In this document: in pieces, positions 43,196 through 53,794 of the stretch
Position numbering within the stretch: the first letter of the stretch is position 1
How the letters are laid out: every line of letters starts with the position of its first letter
Assembly (NCBI GenBank): GCA_012845835.1
Contig: JABAKD010000027.1
Location: 5,449,465 to 5,513,464 of the forward strand
DNA length: 64,000 nucleotides
Reading direction: 5' to 3'
Source of the DNA: Undaria pinnatifida
Lineage: Eukaryota; Sar; Phaeophyceae; Laminariales; Alariaceae
Position numbers and translations under genes: made by a program
The notes under the pieces: generated by a model
What the model saw: only the letters and a program-made list of their open reading frames with translations
Told to the model about the DNA's origin: nothing
The model's database searches: none

Positions 43196-46100
43196 ATGGC
43201 TGAACCAGGGACACCTGCGGGTGGCCGAGTTCAAAGTAATCCGCAGGATGTTGGTGAGAGGACAGTTTCCCTAGAGACGCAGTTGTCCCAACTTACGACT
43301 CTAGTCACGTCGCTTGTTGAACAACAGAAGGAGCAAGTGGAGTCCTCTGTGTCTGCTGTCGCGCCGGGAGGCGGCGGAACAGAGTATGCTGGTGGTACGC
43401 ATTCTACCGATGATGCTACTGGCAGGACCGCGGGAGGTACGGGCGGCGATGCCCAAGGCCTTGGCGTGTCCAGCATGGGGGTTGGGAGTAGTAGCCTTGC
43501 TGGCTCAGGCTTGAACCCTAATGTATTCGCTGTTAATCGTTCCTCTGCTGGTGCTGCAAGCTTTGGTTCGATTGGGATTGGAAGTGGGGCTGTAGGTAGC
43601 CAGCCTTTCGTTCCCGGGACTGTAGGTAGGGCTCTCGGAAGCCAGTCCTCTGTTCCTCCCGAACCTACTCCGTCGAGCAGGTGGTGGGAAAGTGTCGCCA
43701 GTGGACACAATCTGATTCCTGGGGCCGGCATTACTGATACAGGAGATAAGTTGGGTGGGGGTCCTTTCAAAGTTCCCAAGGCTCCTGTTTTCGATGGGAC
43801 AGACGTGTCTTACCCCTCATGGTCGCAGAATTTTCTGCTAAGTGCCCGGCACAACAATCTGTATGTTAGGCGTTTGTTTCCGAGACTGAGATTCCGATTG
43901 CTGACATTGGTTTCGACTTGACCCCCTGGGTAGAGAAAGGATTCAGTGTGGGTGTGCTGCGTCAGGCTGAGATGGCATGGTGGTTTCTGTTCGACTGCTT
44001 GAAGAAGGATAGTCTGAAAACTATGGTTCGCCACGCTGGTTCTTCCAGCAAGAATTTTCGAGTGCTGAAAGATCATTTTCTGCCGTTGAGCCAGGGTCAG
44101 ATTCGTGTGCAGGAGGAGAAACTCAAATCACTGCGCATGCGTTCGAATGAGAATCCCTCGATCTTCTTTGCATCTGTGAGAGAGACGCTTGGTGTGCTTC
44201 AAATGCTGGAAGTCAAGAAAGATGACAGAGAGGTGTGCAACCTGATGCTCGAGGGGCTGTCGCATGAATATAACACTCTGCGTGAAACTCTGGTGGTGTT
44301 CTGCCCGAATGACCCGTCGTTCATAGAGACTAAAGCGCGTGAACGGTACCTCGACTTGCAGACTCAATGTGGTCCGAAGAAACACAGTGTTGCTCTGATG
44401 TCTAGGCCTGAGAAGAAGAGTGCGAAGAAGCAGAACTACAAGTCGAGGTCTAACTCCGAGTCTGATTCATCTAAGAAAACGGCGTTTCAAGGAAAGTGTT
44501 TCAAGTGTGGGGAGGTCGGTCACGCGAAGAAGGACTCTCTGGCTCGTGTGATCGCTCATCCCTCCCAGACCGGATCATCCAAGGACGCCAAGAATGAAAA
44601 CGGTGAGATATTTGAGTTGCTAGTGCTTCTGTCCCAAACTGACTCGGACCTGAGGAATACCTGGAATGATACTATGGTGTTTCTGTCCCAAAATCTCTCA
44701 AACGATTGGAGTGATGACACGTATCTTGATTCGTGGTATGACTCTGTACTGGTGAATTGGGTGAATTCCTATGGTGCTGATATTCCAACGCTGTATAGTG
44801 AAGTGGCGGACAGGATAAGGAACTATGTCGGTAGTGATCGTGTTATTCGTGATTCTATTCGTGAATATGCCACTCTCACCAAGAAGAGGTGTTTCGAAGA
44901 TTGGTATGCAGACACAGGTACCGCTTTCCACATGACAGATTCTCTCTCGTGTATGAAGGATGTGAAGCCTTGCCACAAGAATGTAAAGGGAATTGGTGGC
45001 GTGACTCGTGAGGTAGCTCTTTCAGGAACTCTGGAATTGGTGTTCGTGTCTGCTGACAACGAGTGTTTGGTAGAGTTGAAGAATGTGCTGTACTGTCACA
45101 AATTGGGGTACAAACTTTTTTCCCCCAGCGCAGAATGTGATGGCGAGTCATAGAATGGTCTTGGTGGTCCTCGTGGTGTGATGACTGCTTTCCACGGACA
45201 TGTGACTTTTGAGAATTTCGATGGCATGCTTGTTGCGACTGCGTATCGTGTGGGTGATGACTCTATTGGATCCGTGTTGGCTGCCCTCACTCCTTCAAAC
45301 CCCAAGCACGAAACGAGTATGGATGTGAATGACTTTCATAACATTTATGCTCACTCCCATGAAGGATTGCTTCGTACTACTGCAAAGCGACTGGGTATCA
45401 AGTTGACTGGTAGCCTAGATGCTTGTACGGGATGTTCGATGTCGAAGGCAATTAGAAAAGGGATTGCTCGTGAAACTAAATGTAGATCAGATAAAAAGTT
45501 AGGGAGAGTTTATGTTGACCTGGGAGGGAAGAAGGCCGTTGTGTCCATAGGGGGAAAGTATTACCCCATGATTGTGAAGGATGACTTCACAAGGCGTGCA
45601 TGGATCTATTTCCTGAGAAGTAAATCAGACGCTGCGAGTGCTTTCCGGAGTTTTCTTGCTAGTGTGCGTGCTGATGGAATCCCACCATTGGTTGAGATTG
45701 TTAGATCTGACAATGGAGGGGAGTTTTTCGGTGGAGAATTTGCATCTGTGTGCAATGAGCTCCTGATTAAGCAAGAGTTCACCCCAGCTTACAGTCCTCA
45801 ATACAACGGTGTTGCAGCGCGTGGCTTGGGATTGATAGAGGAGGCCGCAATGGCGGCTCGTGTTCAGGCGAAAGTTCTTTTTGGGCATGTACAGTTACCT
45901 AAGACTGACAGACTCTGGGCTGAGGCAATGCACTGGGCTTGCGAGGCACTTAATCACACGGCTTGTTCCGCTAACCCCGATTCCAAGTCGCCGTATGAAA
46001 TGTGGTATGGGGAAGCTCGTCCTGCTAAACCTTATCAATTTTTGAAACCGGCGTACTGCAAGTGGCAGCGACCGTCGAAGCTGTTTCCGAAGGGTGAGAG

Positions 46101-46841
46101 TTGCTTTTATGTCGGTCCTTCGAGAGACCACCCGCGTGATTGTCATAGAGTACTTACGAGGGCTGGGACTATTCAGGAAACGAGGGATGTAACGTGGGAG
46201 GCGTTGCCGTCACAACTCCCTCCACCGCAACCTCCATTGCCGATAGAGATCGCGGTAGAGGGAGGGGAGGAAAGCGACAACGATGTAGAAGCCGAGGTAT
46301 GGCCGCTTGTAGGGAGGGGAGTTGCCCACACACTTTTGCGAAATAACGCGGCAGTGGTCCCCTCTGGTGCAGCAACGAACGAGGTAGTGGTCTCCCCTGA
46401 TGAAGCAGTCGATGTGGTTGAAAGTGTTGACGCAGAGAGTGTAGGTCGATCGCCGTTTGCCCCCTCTGTGCCATCTTCGCCCGTTCCCTCTGTGTCGTCT
46501 CCAGCACCTGAGTTCACCGATGGTGAGGGGCAGGGAGGGCAAGATGTGGGGGAACTAGAGTCGGTGGGTCCTGAAGAGCAGAATACAGAGTCTATAGGGC
46601 AGGGAGGGCAGGAGGCAGAGGCAGAGGCATCTCCTCCAGTTGCTCGTCGTCCGCGGCATGTAGCTGAGCTAGCTGATTTCAACAACCCTGCGCGTGAGAA
46701 TGATGAAGTAAGAGAAGGTAGAACTCGCGCGCAAACCCGTGCAGTTAACCAGCAGAATGTATCTGGCCTTGTGGCCACTCTAGGGCCCGTCTGCGCACCA
46801 GAGATAATATATGCGCTGTTGGCGGAGCAGAGAGCAGGTGG
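43196..46841 (+). pseudogene. Copia 1 gag-protease-integrase polyprotein (broken)
   Basis: ATG 43,196 starts Gag (MAEPGTPAGG, Gly/Ser-rich, then SYPSWSQNFLL). A frameshift near 43,865-43,885 moves the rest to the frame open from 43,918 (DLTPWVEKGFSVGVLRQ). The zinc knuckle near 44,500 reads CFKCGEVGHAKKDS, so the last Cys of CCHC is Ser. The protease motif ADTGTAFHMT is at about 44,908. TAG at 45,151-45,153 interrupts the same frame before the pre-integrase HHCC region (HNIYAHSHEGLL, CTGCSM). Integrase has YVDLGG, VRSDNGGEF and GLIEEAA as the D, D and E positions. A long acidic and Pro/Ser-rich linker follows, then coding stops at the satellite boundary; 46,842-46,872 is only satellite read-through. 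Confidence 0.88.
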
Positions 46842-48869
46842 CGCTTTCGCTTTTGTTTCTGATCGCTGCTGATACACAGCTGGGGCAGATATGCTTTCGC
46901 CTTGCTGGTTGCGGTTGATTTACCGCGCTCTTCATATTCAGTTGTGCCACATAGACTTTCGCTTTGCTGATCGTGGTTGATATATTGCTCCGGTCGACGC
47001 GGCTGTGCCGTCAAGAAATGCTTTCGAATTGGTTTCTCATCACTGTTGATAGACAGCGCCATCAGATATGATTTCGCCTCGCTGGTTGCGGTTGGTATAC
47101 TGCGCTATTGATATACAGCTGTGTCATATAGGCTTTCGCTTTGCTGATCGGGGTTGACATATCCCTCTGATCGACGCGGCTGTGTCCTCCAGATATGATT
47201 TTGCTTTGGATTTTAACCGCTGCTGATACACAGCTGAAACAGATATGCTTTCGCTTGGCTGATCGCGGTTGATATACCACGCTCTTGATATACAGCTGTG
47301 CCATATAGGCTTTCGCTTTGCTGATCGCGGTTGATATACCGCTCTTGTCGATACGGCTGTGTCGTCCAGAGGTGCTTTCGCTCCGGTTTTTCTGGCCGTT
47401 TTGTGGTATACAGCTGCGCCGGATATGCTTCCGCTTTGCCAATGGCATTTGCCTGAGGGGTTTGCTTTGCTGATTGCTGTTGATACACAGCTGCGCCAGA
47501 TATGCGTTCACCTTTCTGTTCGCGGTTCATGCACCCCGCTTTTCATATACAACTGTGCCATATAGGATTTGGCTTTGCTGATGGCGGTTGATATAACGCT
47601 CTGGTCGACGCGGCTGCACCGTCAAGACGTGCTTTCGATTTGGTTTCTGATCGCTGTTGATAGACAGCGCCAACAGATATGATTTTGCCTCGCTGATCGC
47701 GCTTGATATACCGCGCTGTTGATATGCAGCTGTGTGTTTTAGCTTTGCTGATCGCGATTGACATATTGCTCTGATCGACACGGCTGTGTCCTCCAGATAT
47801 GTTTCGCTTTGGATTCTAATCGCTGCTGATGCACAGCTAAGACAGATATGCTTTCGCCTCGCTAATCGCGGTTGGTATACCGCACTCTCGATATCCAGCT
47901 GTGCCATATAGGCTTTCACTTTGCTGATCGCGGTCGATATAACGCTCTGGTCGACGCGGCCGTGTCGTCCAGAAGGGCTTTCGCGTTGGTTACTGATCGT
48001 TGTTGATACACAGTTGCGCCAGATATGCTTTAGCCTGGCCGATTGCGGTTGATATATACCGCGCTGTTGATATACATTTGTGCCCTATAGACTCTCGTTT
48101 TGCTGGTCGCGGTTTATACACCGCTCTTGTCGACACGGCTGTGCCGTCCAGAAGTGCTTTCGCTTTGGTCTTTCTGATCGCTTTTGTGGTATACAGCTGC
48201 GCCAGATATGCTTCCGCTTTGCTTATCGCAGTTGCCTGAGGAGTTTGCTTTGCTGATTGCTGTTGATACACAGCTGCGCCAGATATGTTTTCGCCTCGCT
48301 GCTCGCAGTTGGTATAGCGTGCCGTTGATATACAGCTGGACTATATAGGCCTTCGTTCTGCGGATCGCGGTGGGTAAACCGCTCTGGTCGACACGGCTGT
48401 GTCGTCCAGAAAGTGCTTTCGTTTTGTTTTTGTTTCGCCTCGGGGTTGATACACAGCCGCGCCACGTGTGGTGTCGCGTTGCTGATCGCAGTTGCCGGAG
48501 GGGGTTGCTTCGCTGAACGCTGCTGATACAGAGCTGCGCCAGATACGCTTTCGCCTTGCTGATCGCGGCTAATATACCACACTGTTGATATACAGCTGTG
48601 ACATGTAGGCTTTCGCTTTGCTGATCGCGGCGGATATACCGCTCCGGTCGACAAGGCTGTGTCGTCCATAAGTGCTTTCGCTTTGGTTTTCTAATAGCGG
48701 TTGATATACAGCTGCGCCAGATAGGCTTTCGCCTTGCTGATCGAAGTTGATGTATTGCTCTGGTCGGCACGGCCGTCTAAAAGGGACTTCGCTTTTGCGG
48801 CACATGGTTGAGATACAGCGGGGCTAGCTTTGCTACACAAGTTTTGTGGGTGCGGCTGTACCGCAGGGG
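46842..48869. repeat. Satellite-like tandem array, left part
   Basis: Degenerate units carrying GCTTTCGCTTTGCTGATCGC, GGTTGATATAC and GTCGACACGGCTGTGTCGTC. The GTCGAC..GGCTG landmark recurs near 46,993, 47,171, 47,348, 47,605, 47,773, 47,951, 48,130, 48,388 and 48,648: spacings of about 168-179 with three of about 257-260. The longer form has an extra ~80-bp subunit containing GTTGCCTGAGG.GTTTGCTTTG. Minus-strand frames of up to 218 codons are products of the repeat. Confidence 0.85.
48865..48869. other. Target-site duplication of copia 2, left
   Basis: AGGGG immediately before the 5' LTR, matching AGGGG at 53,795-53,799. Confidence 0.85.
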
Positions 48870-49400
48870 TGTTCGTGATAGCGGCATGTATGTATCAACT
48901 GTACGGCGGTGAAACTCTGATTGGTTGGTTTGAATAGCAGAACTGTTGATTGTGTGTTGTTGTACCAGAATACTCTTCTTGTGGTGCTACGGTACTTCGG
49001 TAGATTGTACATGTGCACGAGTTATACATCGGACCGTAGTGGTGTGTACGGTACGTTGGTATGTCGGCACGTTGGACACATTGACGAATAGGAACATTCC
49101 TGTAGTGTTGCTAACACGATATAGCTTGTCTCAACGACTGTCTAGCAATAAGTTACAGTTACATACGTTGTGTCACGGAGGTAAGTTTCAGGGATCGTCT
49201 CGTGGTATCACCCACGAGCAGTCCCACGGGTATGTACGAGTAGGCACTATGCGAGGAGGTTTAGGTATTCGACTACGAGCGGTTGTTACTGGGCTGTGGA
49301 GAGTTGGCCCACATGACCCACTCCACTTTCTGACCTGTCTCTCCAGACATTGGTCTCTCTAATATAATACCTTTCTCCAGAAGCCACTGATTTACCAACA
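48870..49400 (+). repeat. Copia 2 5' LTR
   Basis: 531 bp, TGTTCGTGATAGC to TTTACCAACA. Equal in length to the 3' LTR and nearly identical. It contains AATATAATACC near 49,371, a possible promoter word. Confidence 0.92.
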
Positions 49401-49488
49401 CGCTATAGCGCTATCGGTCGACTGCTGTACGTCCCCCTGGACTGTGTTCGACGAGACTGTGAGGGCGGCTTGATCAACCGGCCTCGTC

Positions 49489-50610
49489 ATGGCTGAACAG
49501 GAGGGAGGTGACCCTGCGGCAAACCAACAGGGTGACCCGCAGGGCTTTGGTGAGATAATGGATTCCTTAGAGTCTCGAGTGTCTCAAATGCTGGATATGT
49601 TTTCTAACCAGCAGCAGATGCTCCAGACAGTTGTTGAGACACACCAGAGGGAGAATGTGGAGTCCTCTAGTTCTCGTGCTGCGCCGCGAGGCATCGAACT
49701 AGAGTCTGGTGTGCACCAATCGGGTGCTGCCGGTAGGACCGCGGGGAGTACGGGAGGCGATACCCTAGGCTTTGGCGTGTCTGACACGAGGGTTGGGAGT
49801 AGGGGTGTTGTAAACCCAGGCTTGAGCCCGCATGTTTCTGATGAGAATCGTTCCTCTGTTCCTGCAGTAAACTTTGGTTCGGTTGACGGGACTGTTGGTG
49901 GGGCTTTAGGTAGCCAGTCCTCTGTTCCGCCCACTACCTCAGCAAGTGAGTGGTGGGGAAAAGTCGCTAGTGGGAACACACTGATCCCAGCGGCTGACAG
50001 TAGTTCGGGGGAGAGCTTGGGTGGGGGTCTTTTCAAGAAAGTTACCAAGGCTCCTGAATTTATCGGTACTGATGTATCGTATCCTTCATGGTCGCAGAAT
50101 TTTCTGCTCAAAGCTCGTCACTACAATCTGAGCGAGCCGTTCACCTGTGATATCGACATTAAAATCGCCGACGTTAATTTCGACTTGACCCCTTGGGTAG
50201 AGAAGGGATACAGCGTTGGTGTACTGCGTCAGCATGAGATTGCTTGGTGGTTTCTGTTCGACTGCTTGAAGAAAGACAGCCACAAAAACATGGCAAGGCA
50301 AGCTGGTTCCCCGTATAAGGCTTTTTGCGCGCTCAAGGATCACTTTCTACCGTTGAGTCAGAGTCAAATTCGAGTGCAGGAAGAAAAACTGAAGTCTCTG
50401 CGCATGCGTCCCCACGAGAATCCCACAACTTTCTTTTCATCCATCAGAGAGACGCTTGGTGTGTTGACCATGCTTGAAGTAACGAAGGATGATCGTGAAG
50501 TGTGCAATCTCATGCGGGAAGGACTGTCCCCCGAGCACAAGACTTTACGTGAGACTCTTGTGGTGTTCTGTTCGAATGACCCCTCTTTCATCGAGACCAA
50601 AAGTGTGTGA
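49489..50610 (+). pseudogene. Copia 2 Gag, C-terminally truncated
   Basis: ATG 49,489 (GTCATGG) opens 373 codons: a Gly/Ser-rich N-terminus, then the copia Gag core SYPSWSQNFLLKARHYNL, DLTPWVEKGYSVGVLRQ, WWFLFDCLKKDS and LKDHFLPLSQSQIRVQEEKL. Compared with copia 1 the frame runs cleanly through the region frameshifted there, then ends after SNDPSFIETK because of the deletion and inverted filler at 50,598-50,664. The zinc knuckle is missing. Capsid-like assembly might still occur; RNA binding by the CCHC motif would not. Confidence 0.85.
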
Positions 50611-50664
50611 GCGACTCCTCTTCCCACAAGTGGCCATATCTCGGTTTCAACATCGTCGTCACTA
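50598..50664 (-). other. 67-bp inverted filler at a deletion junction
   Basis: Reverse complement of 51,013-51,079 in the same element with one mismatch. It joins Gag codons (ending ATCGAGAC) to the integrase C-terminal part (ATGCACTGGGCT). Copia 1 has about 1.6 kb of zinc knuckle, protease and integrase core at this point. Confidence 0.88.
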
Positions 50665-51622
50665 CGCTATGCACTGGGCTTACGAAGCGATGAACCACAC
50701 TGCGTGTTCTGCTAACCCTGAATCCAAATCGCCGTATGAAATGTGGTATGGTGAACCTCGTCCCGCTAGACCGTATCCGTTTTTGAAGCCCGCCTACTGT
50801 AGGTGGCAGCGACCGTCAAAGCTGCTGCCGAAGGGTGAGAGTTGTTTCTATATCGGTCCTTCGAGAGACCACCCGCGTGATTGTCATAGAGTACTTACGA
50901 GGGCTGGTACTATTCAAGAAACGAGGGATGTGACGTGGGAGGTGCTGCCGTCACAGCTCCCTCCGCTGCAACCTTCTTTGCCGATAGAGGTAGCAGAGGA
51001 GGGAGGGGAGGATAGTGACGACGATGTTGAAACCGAGATATGGCCGCTTGTGGGAAGAGGAGTCGCTCACACACTTTTGAAACGTGATGCCGTGCCCTCT
51101 GGTGCGGGAGTCGAGGAGGTTGAGAGTGTTGGCGCAGGTAGTATAGGCCCGTCCTTTTCTGTTCCATCTTCCCCTGCTGAACCGTCTGCCCCCGTGAACA
51201 TTTCTTCTGGTAGTGTAGCTCCTTCTGTGTCTTCGCCTGTGAATGACGGGGAGGGCCAGGGAGGGCAGGAATCAGGAGAGGTAGAGATGGGGGATCTGGG
51301 AGGGGATGATGAGGTAGAGTCGATGGGGCAGGGAGGGCATGATGATGAAGAGTCGATTGGGTCGGGAGGACTGGTAGAGGCGGAGGCATCCCCTCCAGCC
51401 GCTCGTCGTCCGCGGCATGTGGCCGAGCTTGCTGACTTTAATACTTCCGCGCGTGAAAATGATGAAGTGAGAGAAGGTAGGACTCGCGCGCAAACTCGTG
51501 CAGTCAACCAGCAGAGTGTACCCGGCCTCATGGCCACCCTAGGACCCATCTTCGCGACAGAGGTCGTGTACTCATTGTTGTCGGAGCAGAGAGCAGGTGA
51601 TGAGACGGAAGTGCCGAAATAA
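50665..51622 (+). pseudogene. Copia 2 integrase C-terminal tail and linker
   Basis: Reads MHWAYEAMNHTACSANPESK, YEMWYGEPRP, FYIGPSRDHPRDCHRVLT and QETRDVTWE, as in copia 1, then a long acidic and Ser/Pro-rich linker, then RQNDEVREGRTRAQT-like sequence (seen as ARENDEVREGRTRAQTR). It stops at TAA 51,620-51,622. The RT region downstream is in the same frame, so only this stop separates them. The D-D-E catalytic core is absent. Confidence 0.85.
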
Positions 51623-53188
51623 CTGGTTCAGGATGTAGAATCGGAGCCTGGTAGTTATCAGGAAGCCCAGCGTTCGAAGTACGCTATAATTGTTTTAGGA
51701 GCCAGGTCTGCCGAAATTGAAGGCTTGATAAGAGCAGGAACGTTCACGTTGGCAGTAAAAGTCCCGATAGGCTGTAATGTGATTGATGCTAGATGGGTTT
51801 TCGAGTGGAAAGCAGACGAAACAGGAAAGATAGTGAAGGCCAAGGCTAGGCTTGTAGCGAAGGGCTTCAAGCAGAAGTATGGTGTGGATTATCTTGAGAC
51901 ATTCTCGCCTACCGCAAATGCTGCATCTTTACGATTGCTGATAGTGTTGGCGTGTTTGTACAATTTGGAATTACTCCACTGGGATATTGAGCAAGCATTT
52001 GTTCAGTCGGAATTGGATCACGAGGTGTTCATGAAGTTGCCTCCTGGCTGCGGGTCGATGTCAGGAAAGGTTGTCCGTTTGAACAAGAGTTTGTACGGAT
52101 TGAAGCAGGCTTCTAGGACATTACACAAGAGGCTGGTGTCGGAACTGAAGAGGATTGGTTTTGAGCAGTCAATGTCTGACCCCTGTGTCCTGCGTTTCAT
52201 GATGGGAGATGAGGTATTGGGGATGGTCGCGATCCACGTGGATGACATTCTGTATGCAGGAAGTAAGAGCCTTGCCAAGGTGGCCGTGGCAGCACTAGGT
52301 GGCTCTCTTCCTACGAAGGACTTGGGGGAGGTCAAGTTCTTTCTAGGTTGTGAATATATTCGCGACCGTGAGGCTGGTACGATTGAGATTTCTCAGGAAA
52401 GTTATATCAGGAGTGTTCTCGAGAGATTCAATACATGTCGCACCAGCTCGATCCCTGCTTCCCTTGCCAATGATAACAGGTCCGTGATGGAGGATGAGGG
52501 GGCAGGAGATGTGCCGTTCCGAGAGGTGGTGGGGAGCCTGATGTGGATCGCCAGCCAGACAAGGCCCGACATCGCGAATGCTGTGCGGGCGGTGGCGAGG
52601 CACTCTCACGAACCAAAGAGGAGCCACTGGAAGGCAGCTCAGAAGATTCTCAATTATCTTCTGGAAACGGCGCATCTGACTTTGAAGTTCAAGCAGGATA
52701 GTTCGGTAGACGCAGGCACGTTGGTGTATGTAGATGCTGACTTTGCAAGTAGGGCCACTGACCGTAGATCAGTTTCGGGTGCGATGGTTTTCGTGGCGGC
52801 GATGCTTGTAGTTTGGATTTCTAGGACGCAGAAATGCGCTTCACAGTCAACTTCAGAAGCAGAGTATCTTGCGATGGGAGATGGTGTAAAGGAGGCTCTG
52901 TTTGTAAACGGAATGCTTCAGTTCCTGAGGCCTAGTGCGAAGCCTCGTAAGATAGATGTCCTTGAAGACAACGAGGGGGCGATTGCGCTCGCAGAGAACC
53001 CGCTGAGCTCGAGTAGGAGTAAGCAAATCGATGTGAGGCACCACTTTCTTAGGAATCGGACCGAGGAGGGTGTGATCGAAGTCACCCACGTCCCCAGCGA
53101 GAAACAACACGCGGACATCCTCTCGAAGGCGTTGCCGAGAGATCTTTTTGAAGTTCACCGCGACTTTGCACTTGGTATCAAGAAGTAG
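51623..53188 (+). CDS. Copia 2 reverse transcriptase-RNase H
   Basis: Open from the TAA at 51,620 to the stop at 53,188; the first ATA/ATG-type start used in a naive reading is 51,725, but in the element this is an internal part of Pol. RT motifs: RWVFEWK, KARLVAKGFKQKYGVDY, LHWDIEQAFVQSELD (catalytic Asp), SLYGLKQASR, HVDDILYAG (catalytic Asp pair). RNase H motifs: YVDADFAS, SEAEYLAM, EDNEGAIALA and SKQIDVRHHFLR. All the usual catalytic residues appear intact. The enzyme copies the element RNA into DNA inside virus-like particles. Expression as part of Pol is blocked by the TAA unless read through. Confidence 0.92.
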   Translation: MVQDVESEPGSYQEAQRSKYAIIVLGARSAEIEGLIRAGTFTLAVKVPIGCNVIDARWVFEWKADETGKIVKAKARLVAKGFKQKYGVDYLETFSPTANAASLRLLIVLACLYNLELLHWDIEQAFVQSELDHEVFMKLPPGCGSMSGKVVRLNKSLYGLKQASRTLHKRLVSELKRIGFEQSMSDPCVLRFMMGDEVLGMVAIHVDDILYAGSKSLAKVAVAALGGSLPTKDLGEVKFFLGCEYIRDREAGTIEISQESYIRSVLERFNTCRTSSIPASLANDNRSVMEDEGAGDVPFREVVGSLMWIASQTRPDIANAVRAVARHSHEPKRSHWKAAQKILNYLLETAHLTLKFKQDSSVDAGTLVYVDADFASRATDRRSVSGAMVFVAAMLVVWISRTQKCASQSTSEAEYLAMGDGVKEALFVNGMLQFLRPSAKPRKIDVLEDNEGAIALAENPLSSSRSKQIDVRHHFLRNRTEEGVIEVTHVPSEKQHADILSKALPRDLFEVHRDFALGIKK

Positions 53189-53255
53189 AAGTCTGAGTCG
53201 TTTTGTTTTTGTTTTTGTTTGATATGTATTTGGCCTGGTAGATACAACAGCCCCT

Positions 53256-53263
53256 AGGGAGGG
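53256..53263 (+). other. Polypurine tract of copia 2
   Basis: AGGGAGGG immediately before the 3' LTR; the usual plus-strand priming site. Confidence 0.8.
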
Positions 53264-53794
53264 TATTCGTGATAGCGGCATGTATGTATCAACTGTACTG
53301 CGGTGAAACTCTGATTGGTTGGTTTGAATAGCAGAACTGTTGATTGTATGTTGTTGTACCAGAATACTCTTCTTGTGGTGCTACGGTACTTCGGTAGATT
53401 GTACATGTGCACGAGTTATACATCGGACCGTAGTGGTGTGTACGGTACGTTGGTATGTCGGTACGTTGGACACATTGACGAATAGGAACATTCCTGTAGT
53501 GTTGCTAACACGATATAGCTTGTCTCAACGACTGTCTAGCAATAAGTTACAGTTACATACGTTGTGTCACGGAGGTAAGTTTCAGGGATCGTCTCGTGGT
53601 ATCACCCACGAGCAGTCCCACGGGTATGTACGAGTAGGCACTATGCGAGGAGGTTTAGGTATTCGACTACGAGCGGTTGTTACTGGGCTGTGGAGAGTTG
53701 GCCCACATGACCCACTCCACTTTCTGACCTGTCTCTCCAGACATTGGTCTCTCTAATATAATACCTTTCTCCAGAAGCCACTGATTTACCAACA
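53264..53794 (+). repeat. Copia 2 3' LTR
   Basis: 531 bp. The first bases are TA where the 5' LTR has TG; the end is TTTACCAACA, followed by the AGGGG duplication (53,795-53,799). Confidence 0.92.

Larger units (their letters stand above)
42686..46841 (+). mobile_element. Copia 1: 3'-truncated Ty1/copia retrotransposon
   Basis: Has a 5' LTR, gag, protease and integrase in the copia order, but the DNA changes to satellite at about 46,842, just where copia 2 continues toward RT. RT, RNase H and 3' LTR are missing. It contains at least one frameshift and one nonsense codon. Confidence 0.85.
48870..53794 (+). mobile_element. Copia 2: complete insertion, internally deleted Ty1/copia
   Basis: 4,925 bp bounded by 531-bp LTRs and a 5-bp duplication AGGGG. 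It is inserted in the satellite array. By eye the LTRs differ at about four positions, so insertion is recent. It encodes Gag (N-terminal), the integrase C-terminal tail and linker, and RT-RNase H, but the zinc knuckle, protease and integrase core are missing. It would need proteins from a full relative. Confidence 0.93.

Noticed and set aside
47062-48770. Minus-strand frames of 130-218 codons with repeated KAYLAQL and GRHSRVD words
   Set aside because: They switch between frames because the satellite period is not a multiple of three; no conserved protein is implied.
46842-48869. CRISPR-like array
   Set aside because: Units are degenerate and continuous with no constant repeat and unique spacers, and the setting is eukaryotic.
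48946-49362. 138-codon frame in the copia LTR (also at 53,340-53,756)
   Set aside because: Identical because the LTRs are identical; starts at a non-ATG codon and has no domain.
49401-49410. CGCTATAGCG after the copia 5' LTRs as a primer-binding site
   Set aside because: Conserved in both elements but palindromic and not recognisably complementary to a tRNA 3' end; left unassigned.
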